Source: Klenkia sp.
GTDB lineage: Bacteria > Actinomycetota > Actinomycetes > Mycobacteriales > Geodermatophilaceae
Reading direction: 5' to 3'
DNA length: 11,711 bases
Assembly (NCBI GenBank): GCA_025966215.1
Contig: JAOPVM010000145.1
Span: 1 to 11,711, forward strand
The position numbers and the translations under genes are program-made. Below, piece by piece: positions 1-5,666 of this stretch. A model generated the notes under the pieces. That model had not been told where the DNA came from and did no database searches. It saw only the letters and a list, made by a program, of their open reading frames with translations. How positions within the stretch are numbered: the stretch's first letter is position 1; each line of letters begins with the position of its first letter.

Positions 1-127
1 GCTGGTCGCCGAGGCCGGCTTCGCGCTGCTGCGCACCCCGCCCGGCCGGGCCGCGGCGCGGGCGGTCCTGTTCGGCGACCGCTCCTTTCCCGACCCCGCC
101 CGCGTCCCGGAGCCCGCCCGACCCTGA
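1..127 (+). CDS. C-terminal end of an unidentified protein (partial)
   Basis: An open frame enters from the left edge (first full codon at 2) and stops at TGA 125-127, giving 41 residues that begin LVAEAGFALLRTPPGR and end in a Pro/Arg-rich tail. Codons are GC-rich at the third position, as expected for a real gene here. The visible part is too short to assign a family. It converges on the minus-strand membrane protein gene, whose stop lies 33 bp downstream, and no obvious terminator separates them. Confidence 0.6.
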   Translation, partial: LVAEAGFALLRTPPGRAAARAVLFGDRSFPDPARVPEPARP

Positions 128-159
128 CGGGAAGGGTGCTCCGTGCCGGGGAAAGGGGG

Positions 160-393
160 TCAGGGGTGGCGGCGGGCCTTGAGGCGGGGGGCGAGGACGA
201 GGGCCAGCAGGACCAGGGCCACGGCGAGGACGACGAGGTCGCCCCAGGGCCAGATCGAGCCGGTGTCGCCGCGGAGCAGCCCGTAGACGGCGTAGGCGCC
301 GACCAGCACCGGGACGGCCGTCCACCACACCGGCGTCTTCGCCGTGGTCGGTTCGTCGGTCTCCGGAGTGGTCTCGTCGCCGGGGGTCGTCAT
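160..393 (-). CDS. Small two-helix membrane protein, hypothetical
   Basis: This 77-residue protein has an acidic, Thr/Pro-rich N-terminus (residues 1-20, containing several Glu and Asp). Two hydrophobic segments follow, at about 22-40 (starting PVWWTAVPVLVGAYAVYG) and 50-68 (GDLVVLAVALVLLALVLAP), and the C-terminus is basic (RLKARRHP). The turn between the helices, RGDTGSIWPW, is short. The positive-inside rule favours a hairpin with both ends cytoplasmic, although the acidic N-terminus makes this uncertain. It starts at ATG 393, 19 bp after the stop of the epimerase-like gene on the same strand, so it is probably the last gene of that leftward operon. No clear Shine-Dalgarno sequence is visible. 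I recognise no family and assign no function. Confidence 0.7.
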   Translation of the reverse strand: MTTPGDETTPETDEPTTAKTPVWWTAVPVLVGAYAVYGLLRGDTGSIWPWGDLVVLAVALVLLALVLAPRLKARRHP

Positions 394-412
394 GCCCGGA
401 ACGGTAGCCGGG

Positions 413-1429
413 TCAGCGGGAGCGCCAGGCCTCGATCAGCTCGCGCTCGCGGTCGGCGCTGAACCCGGCCTCCAGCCCGTCGGCCACGACGTGGTCCCAG
501 GACCAGAGCAGGGTGTCCCGGGCGGTCTCGACGGCGGGGCGGAACACCAGGCCCTCGGCGATCGCCGCGCTGGAGTCGATGGCGTCCTGCGGGATCCGGT
601 CCTCGGGGAACCAGAGTGGACGGCGCTCCTCGGGGTGGTCGCCCAGCCGGGGGCGCAGCCAGTCCTCGTCGGCCCAGACCAGCTCGACCTCCCCGGACGT
701 GATCCCGGCGGCCTCCTGGCAGGCGGAGAGCACCTCGCCGAGGGTCTCCCGGCGTCCGGGCCCGACGGTGTTGAACACCCCGCCCCGGCCGGCGGCGAGC
801 ATCGCCACGGTCCAGTCGGCGATGTCGCGGGCGTCGCTGTACTGCACCGCTCGGTCGGGGTCACCCGGCGCCAGCGCGGGGCCCTCGCGGGTGCCGCCGA
901 GCGCCCAGGCCATCCGCAGCGGCCAGTAGGTGAACCGGTCCGAGGGGTCGCGGGGGCCGACCAGGATGCCGACCCGAGGCAGCAGGGCAGGGCCGTCGAA
1001 GGCCTCGGCGAGCACCTCCTCGGCGGCCAGCTTGGCCAGCGAGCGCTCCTGCAGCGGGTCGCCGGCGGGCTCGACCCCGGGCCGCCGCACGGCGCCGGCC
1101 TCGGTGGGGACAGGGCTGCCGCCGGGTGCGTAGACGCTCATCCCGGAGACGTAGCCGTAGACGCCCACCGCGCCCGACAGCAGCTCGGCGGTGCGCCGCA
1201 CGTCCGGGGCGCCCAGGTCGGTGTCGGTGTAGGTGTCCAGGACGGCGTCCCACTCCCGGCCCTGCAGGGCGGACAGGTCGCCCTCGCGGTCACCGGTGAG
1301 CACCTCGGCGCCGTCCAGGACCGACGACCCGGAGCGGGACAGCACGGTGACGTCGTCCCCCCGGCCGAGGGCGGCGGTGGCGGCGTGGAAGCCCAGGAAG
1401 CCCCCACCTCCCAGCACGAGCAGGCGCAC
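413..1429 (-). CDS. NAD-dependent epimerase/dehydratase-like protein (extended SDR)
   Basis: This is a 338-residue Rossmann-fold protein. The N-terminus LLVLGGGGFLGFHAA carries the glycine-rich dinucleotide-binding loop (G7-G13), and an Arg at residue 32 after the second strand could favour NADP. The central YGYVSGMSVYAP (91-102) is the usual serine-containing strand before the active site, and NTVGPGR near the end of the core is typical of extended SDRs of the isoflavone-reductase/epimerase type. The catalytic YxxxK is not normal: at RSLAK (129-133) the lysine is present but the tyrosine position is Arg. I chose GTG at 1429 because GAGGA lies 6 nt upstream and the Rossmann strand begins immediately after it; a longer reading from 1459 adds only a basic stretch. 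It sits 49 bp downstream of the IclR-type gene on the same strand. The substrate is unknown. Confidence 0.82.
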   Translation of the reverse strand: MRLLVLGGGGFLGFHAATAALGRGDDVTVLSRSGSSVLDGAEVLTGDREGDLSALQGREWDAVLDTYTDTDLGAPDVRRTAELLSGAVGVYGYVSGMSVYAPGGSPVPTEAGAVRRPGVEPAGDPLQERSLAKLAAEEVLAEAFDGPALLPRVGILVGPRDPSDRFTYWPLRMAWALGGTREGPALAPGDPDRAVQYSDARDIADWTVAMLAAGRGGVFNTVGPGRRETLGEVLSACQEAAGITSGEVELVWADEDWLRPRLGDHPEERRPLWFPEDRIPQDAIDSSAAIAEGLVFRPAVETARDTLLWSWDHVVADGLEAGFSADRERELIEAWRSR

Positions 1430-1435
1430 GGCGGT

Positions 1436-1440
1436 TCCTC
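1436..1440 (-). promoter_or_regulatory. Ribosome binding site deciding the epimerase-like start
   Basis: GAGGA on the minus strand lies 6 nt before GTG 1429. It supports the GTG over the upstream in-frame start at 1459. Confidence 0.6.
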
Positions 1441-1449
1441 TCCTCGGGG

Positions 1450-1461
1450 AGGTGCGCACCT
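1450..1461. promoter_or_regulatory. 12-bp perfect palindrome in the iclR-epimerase gap
   Basis: AGGTGCGCACCT is a perfect palindrome in the 49-bp gap upstream of the epimerase-like gene. It lies just behind that gene's ribosome binding site and downstream of a regulator gene. It could be an operator for that regulator, but a 12-bp palindrome can also arise by chance in GC-rich DNA. Confidence 0.25.
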
Positions 1462-1478
1462 ACCCGGCCGCAGCAGGC

Positions 1479-2168
1479 TCAACCGAGGGCGGCGGACACC
1501 CGGTCGGCCGCGGCCGCCAACGCGGCGCCGACCACCACGTCGTCCACCGCCTGGTCCACGAAGATGACCGCCAGTGCCCCCGCGGTGGACCCGTCGGCGT
1601 GCCGTACGGGGGCCGCGACCGCGCGCATCCCGGGGATGACCTCCCCCAGGGTGGAGGCCCAGCCCCGGGCGCGGGCGGTGACCAGGTCGGGGCGGTCGTC
1701 GGGGGAGGGCTCGTCGGGCACCAGCAGGGCCAGGCCGGTGGCGCCGAGCCCGACGGGGTGCCGGTTGCCGGGCCGGAACGCCACGTGTGCGGGGCTGTCC
1801 CGGGGTTCCACGGCGTTCACGGTCACCGCCTCCTCGCCGTCCCGGACCACGAGGAAGGCGGTCATCCCCAGCGCTCGCACCAACTGGGCGAGCTCCGGGG
1901 TGGCCGCGGCCTGCAGCGTGCGCCGCACCGACCGGGACAACCCGACGACGGCCAGCCCCACGCCGTAGCTGCCGGCGTCGTCCCGTTCGACCAGCCGGTG
2001 GGCCTCCAGGGTGCGGAGCAGCCGGTAGGCGATCGACCGGTGCACGCCCACCGCGGCGGCGACCGTGGCGATGGACTGCGGCTCGCGGGTGGCGGCCAGG
2101 TGCTCCAGGATGCGGATGCCCCGGTCCAGCGTCTGGGACGCCGGTGCACCTTCGCCGTCCTCGCTCAC
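1479..2168 (-). CDS. IclR-family transcriptional regulator
   Basis: This 229-residue regulator is a little shorter than the usual ~250. The N-terminal winged helix-turn-helix runs from about residue 13 to 70: SQTLDRGIRILEHLA leads into the helices, VGVHRSIAYRLLRTLEAHRL is the recognition-helix region, and GSYGVGLAVVGL is the wing and linker. The C-terminal half is the IclR effector-binding domain. It includes the FRPGNRHPVGLGATGLALL segment typical of the small-molecule pocket, EVIPGMRAVAAPVRHADG, and a final helix. I chose GTG at 2168 because GGAGGGAG lies just upstream; the frame stays open further upstream but that sequence is low-complexity Pro/Arg. It is followed by the epimerase-like gene on the same strand and may regulate that operon. 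The intact + strand operon is 700 bp away, so control of it is possible but not shown. The ligand is unknown. Confidence 0.88.
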   Translation of the reverse strand: MSEDGEGAPASQTLDRGIRILEHLAATREPQSIATVAAAVGVHRSIAYRLLRTLEAHRLVERDDAGSYGVGLAVVGLSRSVRRTLQAAATPELAQLVRALGMTAFLVVRDGEEAVTVNAVEPRDSPAHVAFRPGNRHPVGLGATGLALLVPDEPSPDDRPDLVTARARGWASTLGEVIPGMRAVAAPVRHADGSTAGALAVIFVDQAVDDVVVGAALAAAADRVSAALG

Positions 2169-2192
2169 CTGTCTCCCTCCGCGCTCACCTGT
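2153..2192. repeat. 20-bp imperfect tandem duplication at the iclR start
   Basis: Positions 2153-2172 and 2173-2192 align over 20 bases with 17 matches, and the last 11 (CGCTCACCTGT) are identical. On the minus strand each copy reads ACAGGTGAGCG. One copy carries the TGA that ends the decayed reading frame upstream, and the other carries the GTG start of the IclR-type gene. Confidence 0.7.
2173..2180 (-). promoter_or_regulatory. Ribosome binding site of the IclR-type gene
   Basis: GGAGGGAG on the minus strand ends 4 nt before GTG 2168, with the GGAGG core 7 nt away. It decides the start. It lies inside one copy of a 20-bp imperfect tandem duplication. Confidence 0.65.
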
Positions 2193-2609
2193 TCCGGGAA
2201 TGGAACCACTCCCGTAGCCCCCCGTCGGCGTCGTGGGCCATGCCGCGGGCGACGGCCAGGACGGTGTCGGGCGGCAGCACGAGGCCTCCCGTGCGGCCGG
2301 GGTGGGGATGTGCAGCCGGGAGCCCAGGTGTCGGCGCACCTGCCCGGCAGCCGGCGGTGGAGGGCGGTTCCCCGGGGGACCGCCCTTTCCGCTGTTGGGC
2401 GGTCCTGCCCAGCGGCAGCACCCCCTGGTCGAGGTCGGGGACGGCAACGGGGCTCCGGCAGACCACGGGCCCGAGCGAGCACGTTCGCGACGTGGTCGCC
2501 GATGCCCGGCTGCGCGCTGGGGCATGACGGCACCCACCGGACGACCGGGCCGCATGACGACGGACACCACGAACGGCCGCGTGTCGACGAGTACCTGGAA
2601 CGGATCGTC
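2185..2609 (-). pseudogene. Decayed protein-coding gene, several frameshifts, family unknown
   Basis: No intact gene fits here, but the minus strand contains consecutive protein-like segments with GC-rich third positions in changing frames. They are: about 2609-2517, including FQVLVDTRPFVVSVVMRPGR; about 2506-2450, GIGDHVANVLARARGLPEP; about 2448-2384, VAVPDLDQGVLPLGRTAQQR; about 2339-2295, VRRHLGSRLHIPTPA; and 2289-2185, which includes LVLPPDTVLAVARGMAHDAD and ends at TGA 2185-2187. Read in order they look like one protein of roughly 140 or more residues broken by at least four frame changes. The upstream limit is not clear. A 26-bp palindrome sits between the third and fourth pieces. The remnant ends 16 bp before the IclR-type gene, so it may have headed that operon. 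The family is not recognised. Indel errors in the sequence could mimic decay. Confidence 0.45.
2361..2386. repeat. 26-bp near-perfect palindrome
   Basis: The 26 bases beginning AGGGCGGTTCCCC are their own reverse complement except for one pair (2369/2378, T opposite G, which would still pair as G-U in RNA). There is no loop in the duplex reading. It could be a regulator site, a hairpin or terminator, or a small inserted repeat, and it lies inside the decayed gene. Confidence 0.6.
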
Positions 2610-2766
2610 CCTTCGCGGGTGCCCCGTGCCTGCAGCTCGCACAGCCCCGCACGGAACCGCCGAGGTCGGACCCGGTAGGTGGCGGCCGGGGCCGGTGCCG
2701 CGCGCTCCACGGCCTTGTTTTACGGGCTCCTGGCTGGGCGGTGACGGTCCCGTTTCGGCAGTGACA
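2610..2766. other. Upstream region with no recognisable gene
   Basis: This is the remaining non-coding part between the decayed gene and the inverted repeat before the rightward operon. It contains the only AT-rich patch nearby (CTTGTTTTACGG, about 2713-2724), which may be part of a promoter, but no convincing paired -35/-10 boxes can be assigned. Short open frames exist on both strands but lack ribosome binding sites and recognisable content. Confidence 0.35.
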
Positions 2767-2800
2767 ACCGCACACTGATCGGCCCTTCAGAGTGTGCGGT
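2767..2800. promoter_or_regulatory. Inverted repeat, candidate operator of the oxygenase-transporter operon
   Basis: ACCGCACACT (2767-2776) and AGTGTGCGGT (2791-2800) are perfect reverse complements separated by 14 bp, so the half-site centres are 24 bp apart, a little over two helical turns. The element ends 72 bp before the first gene of the rightward operon. This geometry suits a dimeric regulator (PucR or IclR type). A stem-loop in the leader RNA is the alternative. Confidence 0.5.
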
Positions 2801-2860
2801 CCTCTCGTTGTGTTCGACACCTGCTGGCTCGAAGACTGGGGCGGAACCGACCCCCCGCCC

Positions 2861-2866
2861 TTGGAG
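2861..2866 (+). promoter_or_regulatory. Ribosome binding site of the first 2OG oxygenase
   Basis: TTGGAG, with GGAG 6 nt before GTG 2873, supports that start over an in-frame GTG at 2792 that overlaps the inverted repeat. Confidence 0.6.
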
Positions 2867-2872
2867 CCCACC

Positions 2873-3871
2873 GTGAGCCCGAACGACGCCGTCCCGGTCA
2901 TCGACATCTCCGACCTGCGGAGCGACGACCTCGCCCGTCGCACGGCGGTGGGCAAGGAGATCGACGCTGCCTGCCGGGAGATCGGCTTCTTCCAGATCAC
3001 CGGGCACGGACTGCCCGAGGAGCTCATCGGCGCCGTGTACGACACGGCCAAGGAGTTCTTCGCCCTCGACCTCGACGACAAGCGGAAGGTCTCCCAGCCC
3101 AATCCGATGACCGCACGGGGTTACACCGCCGTGGGGGAGCAGGCGCTGGGCTACAACGAGGACACGAGCACCCCGCGCGACCTGCACCAGAAGTTCGACA
3201 CCGGCTCGCACCGCACCGACGCCACGGACCCGTACTACTCGATGGACGCCGCCGGCCCGCACTTCGTGCCCAATCAGTGGCCCGCCCGCCCGGCCGGGAT
3301 GCAGCAGGCCTGGGAGACCTACTACGAGGCCGCCGACGAACTCAGTGGACTGCTCATGCGCGGGTTCGCACTGGGCCTGGACCTGCCTGAGGACTTCTTC
3401 GACGACAAGATCGACAAGGACATCTCGATGTTGCGGGCGATCCACTACCCGCACCAGGACGCCGCCCCGCTGCCCGGCCAGATGCGTGCCGGCGCGCACA
3501 CCGACTACGGCAGCCTGACGATCGTCCGGCCCGAGGAGGCCCCCGGTGGCCTGCAGGTGTTCACCCAGGACGGCGACTGGGTCGACGTCCCGGTGATCCC
3601 CGGCGCGCTGGTGGTCAACATCGGCGACCTGATGGCGCAGTGGACCAACGACGCGTGGATCTCGACCCGGCACCGAGTGGCCAACCCGCCGCGGGACGTC
3701 GTCTCCGACACCGAGCGGATGTCCATCGTCTTCTTCCACCAGCCCAACTACGACGTGGTGATCGCACCGCTGGGGACCTGCGTCGCGCCGGGTGAGGAGC
3801 CCCGCTACGAGCCGGTCACGTCCGGCGAACACCTGGCGGCCAAGGTCGAGAAGACCTTCATCCGGGTGTGA
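2873..3871 (+). CDS. 2-oxoglutarate/Fe(II)-dependent oxygenase, isopenicillin N synthase-like (copy 1)
   Basis: This 332-residue cytosolic non-haem iron oxygenase has a length typical of the family. The N-terminal DIOX_N region has VPVIDISDL (8-16) and GFFQITGHGLP. The C-terminal double-stranded beta-helix carries the iron triad: H209 and D211 in GAHTDYGSLT, and H267 in STRHRVANP. R282-M-S284 is the RxS motif that holds the 2OG C5 carboxylate, so the active site looks complete. Such enzymes couple 2OG decarboxylation to hydroxylation, desaturation or ring chemistry on a small substrate, and the substrate here is not evident. It opens the operon and overlaps the ferredoxin gene by 4 bp (GTGA). 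The second oxygenase at 8330-9274 is a paralogue sharing the LPGQxRAG, DYG, DVPVIPGAL and VxNPxRD blocks. Related families include ACC oxidase and thymine hydroxylase; sequence motifs alone do not choose between them. Confidence 0.9.
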   Translation: MSPNDAVPVIDISDLRSDDLARRTAVGKEIDAACREIGFFQITGHGLPEELIGAVYDTAKEFFALDLDDKRKVSQPNPMTARGYTAVGEQALGYNEDTSTPRDLHQKFDTGSHRTDATDPYYSMDAAGPHFVPNQWPARPAGMQQAWETYYEAADELSGLLMRGFALGLDLPEDFFDDKIDKDISMLRAIHYPHQDAAPLPGQMRAGAHTDYGSLTIVRPEEAPGGLQVFTQDGDWVDVPVIPGALVVNIGDLMAQWTNDAWISTRHRVANPPRDVVSDTERMSIVFFHQPNYDVVIAPLGTCVAPGEEPRYEPVTSGEHLAAKVEKTFIRV

Positions 3872-4182
3872 ACACCGCCCCCGAGCAGGTGGGGGGCCGG
3901 CGGAGCTCGATCTCCGACGGCCCCTTCACCGTCGTCCTGCGCCGCACCGGCGCCACCCGGACGGTGCCCGCCGACCGCAGCCTCCTCGAGGTCGTCGAAG
4001 AGGTGGTCGACGTCCCCTCCACCTGCCGGACCGGGGACTGCGGATCGTGCGTGAGCACCGTGCTGGAAGGCGTCGTCGACCACCGCAACACCGTGCTGTC
4101 CCTGCGGGCCCGGACCGCCGGCCGCCGGGTCGCGCTCTGTGTGGACCGGTCCCTCACACCCGTGCTGGTGGTGGACCTGTGA
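3868..4182 (+). CDS. Stand-alone plant-type [2Fe-2S] ferredoxin (PDR/VanB C-terminal-domain type)
   Basis: This 104-residue protein has a single ferredoxin domain. The cluster ligands are C53, C58 and C61 in CRTGDCGSC plus C91 in CVDRS. Together with the VDHRNTVLS segment before the last cysteine, this spacing is characteristic of the C-terminal ferredoxin domain of phthalate dioxygenase reductase and vanillate demethylase reductase. The FMN and NAD domains that normally precede it are absent, so it must receive electrons from another reductase. It starts at GTG 3868, overlapping the oxygenase stop by 4 bp, and its own stop overlaps the ATPase start by 4 bp, so it is firmly inside the operon. 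2OG oxygenases do not need a ferredoxin, so its partner is unclear. Either an unlinked Rieske oxygenase or P450, or an iron-reducing/reactivating role for the oxygenase, would fit. Confidence 0.88.
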   Translation: MNTAPEQVGGRRSSISDGPFTVVLRRTGATRTVPADRSLLEVVEEVVDVPSTCRTGDCGSCVSTVLEGVVDHRNTVLSLRARTAGRRVALCVDRSLTPVLVVDL

Positions 4183-5666
4183 CCGCCGCGATCTCGTGCA
4201 CGGGCATCACCAAGGGCTTCCCCGGGGTGCTCGCACTCGACGACGTCAGCATCACGGTCCGCCCCGGCACCGTGCACGCCCTGCTGGGGGAGAACGGGGC
4301 GGGCAAGTCCACGCTGATCCGCGTCCTCACCGGCGCAGAGCGCCCCGATGCCGGCACCGTGCACATCGGTGGGACGCAGTTGCGACAGCACACTCCGGCT
4401 GCTGCCCGCAGGCTCGGCGTGCGGGTGCTGCCCCAGGAACGGCACATCGCGGCCGATCTCTCCGTGGGCCACAACGTGCTGCTCGACGCGGTGCCCCGCA
4501 CAGTGCTGGGCACCGTCAGTGCGCGCCAGGTGCAGCGTCGGGCCCAGGAGCACCTGGACGCGCTGGGGCTCGACCTCGATGCGCACGCCCGGGCCGGGGA
4601 CCTCACCGCCGCGCAGCAGCAGCTGGTGGAGCTCGCCCGCACGACCGCCCGCCCGGCGGCCGTCGTCGTCCTGGACGAGCCGACCGCATCGCTGGCCGGG
4701 GACGAGGTCGCCGTCCTCTTCCGGGTGGTGCGCCAGCTGCGCGACCGCGGCAGCGCCCTGCTCTACATCTCGCACCACCTGCACGAGGTGTTCGAGCTGG
4801 CCGACCGGGCCACGGTGCTGCGCAACGGTCGCCTCGTGCACGAGACCGAGGTCGCCGACACCGACCACGACAGCCTGCTGCGGCACGTCTTCGACCGGGA
4901 TGTGGCGCACACCCGGCTACCGCGCCGAGTGCTGCCCACCGATGCGCCCGTCGTGCTGGCCGCCACGTCCGTGACGCTGCCCGGCAGCACCAGGCCGGTG
5001 GACGTGGACGTACGGGCCGGTGAGGTGATCGCGCTGTCGGGGCCCTCCGGGGCGGGTGCCTCGGACCTGGCCGAGGTGCTCGCCGGCGTGCGGGTGGCCT
5101 CGCAGGGCCGGGTGCTGCTCGATGGAGCCCCGCTGGGTGCCCGCCCGGCGGCGGCACGGGCCGGCATCGGTTTCGTGCCGTCGGACCGCAAGCGCAATGC
5201 CCTGCTGCTGGAGCGGGCCATCACCGAGAACCTGCTGGTCGGTCCTGCGGCCAAGGACGTGTGGCACCGGCCGTTCGCCAGCCGCCGCACCGCCTGGGAG
5301 GCGCTCCGGGCCGGGCGGGTCAAGGCAGACGACCCCGGCCGACCGGTCCGCACCCTGTCCGGTGGCAACCAACAGCGGGTGGTCTTCGCCCGCTGGCTCC
5401 TCGCCGACTGCCGGGTGCTGGTGCTCGACCAGCCCACCGCCGGGGTCGATGTCGGCGCGAAGTTCGACATCTACGCCCAGCTGCTGGAGCTCGCCGCTGA
5501 CGGCGTCGCCGTGGTGGTCGTCTCCAGCGACTACGAGGAGATCTGCGCTCTCGCCGATCGCGTCCTCGTGCTGCGCGGTGGCGACGTCGTCGCGGACGTC
5601 GCCGGTGACCGTGCCACCCCCGATGGGCTGTTCGCCCTCGAATCCATGCCGCTGGAGACCCGATGA
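4179..5666 (+). CDS. Sugar-type ABC importer ATPase with two nucleotide-binding domains (RbsA/MglA-like)
   Basis: This 495-residue double ATPase has the normal length for the carbohydrate-uptake class. The first domain has Walker A GENGAGKST (37-45), a Q-loop at VLPQE, an altered signature LTAAQ (142-146), Walker B LDEPT (D166, E167) and H-loop H199. The second domain has a degenerate Walker A, GPSGAGAS (288-295), with Ala where Lys is expected. It has a canonical LSGGNQQ signature (393-399), Walker B LDQPT with Gln418 in place of the catalytic Glu, and SSD instead of the H-loop. A degenerate second site is usual for this class; the Glu-to-Gln change is an extra sign of it. The protein energises uptake at the inner face of the membrane with the permease encoded next (ATGA overlap). 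Translation starts at GTG 4179, overlapping the ferredoxin stop. Confidence 0.92.
   Translation: MTAAISCTGITKGFPGVLALDDVSITVRPGTVHALLGENGAGKSTLIRVLTGAERPDAGTVHIGGTQLRQHTPAAARRLGVRVLPQERHIAADLSVGHNVLLDAVPRTVLGTVSARQVQRRAQEHLDALGLDLDAHARAGDLTAAQQQLVELARTTARPAAVVVLDEPTASLAGDEVAVLFRVVRQLRDRGSALLYISHHLHEVFELADRATVLRNGRLVHETEVADTDHDSLLRHVFDRDVAHTRLPRRVLPTDAPVVLAATSVTLPGSTRPVDVDVRAGEVIALSGPSGAGASDLAEVLAGVRVASQGRVLLDGAPLGARPAAARAGIGFVPSDRKRNALLLERAITENLLVGPAAKDVWHRPFASRRTAWEALRAGRVKADDPGRPVRTLSGGNQQRVVFARWLLADCRVLVLDQPTAGVDVGAKFDIYAQLLELAADGVAVVVVSSDYEEICALADRVLVLRGGDVVADVAGDRATPDGLFALESMPLETR

Noticed and set aside
344..1567. Long + strand open frame opposite the epimerase-like gene
   Set aside because: Low-complexity Gly/Ala/Arg product antisense to a clear Rossmann protein; open only because GC-rich codons leave few stops.
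1479..2642. Longer IclR protein starting at 2642
   Set aside because: The added ~158 residues are mostly Pro/Arg-rich and cross the decayed gene; GTG 2168 has a strong ribosome binding site and gives a normal family length.
2554..2778. Possible small + strand gene starting MTTDTTNGR before the operon
   Set aside because: No ribosome binding site, composition turns to Pro/Arg/Gly, and it lies antisense to the more protein-like minus-strand remnant.
2792..2872. Upstream in-frame GTG start for the first oxygenase
   Set aside because: It falls within the inverted repeat, lacks a ribosome binding site, and adds 27 residues without family similarity; GTG 2873 has GGAG and leads straight into VPVIDIS.
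3858..4910. Long minus-strand open frame opposite the ferredoxin and ATPase genes
   Set aside because: Antisense to two unmistakable families with Walker and cluster motifs; no recognisable content of its own.
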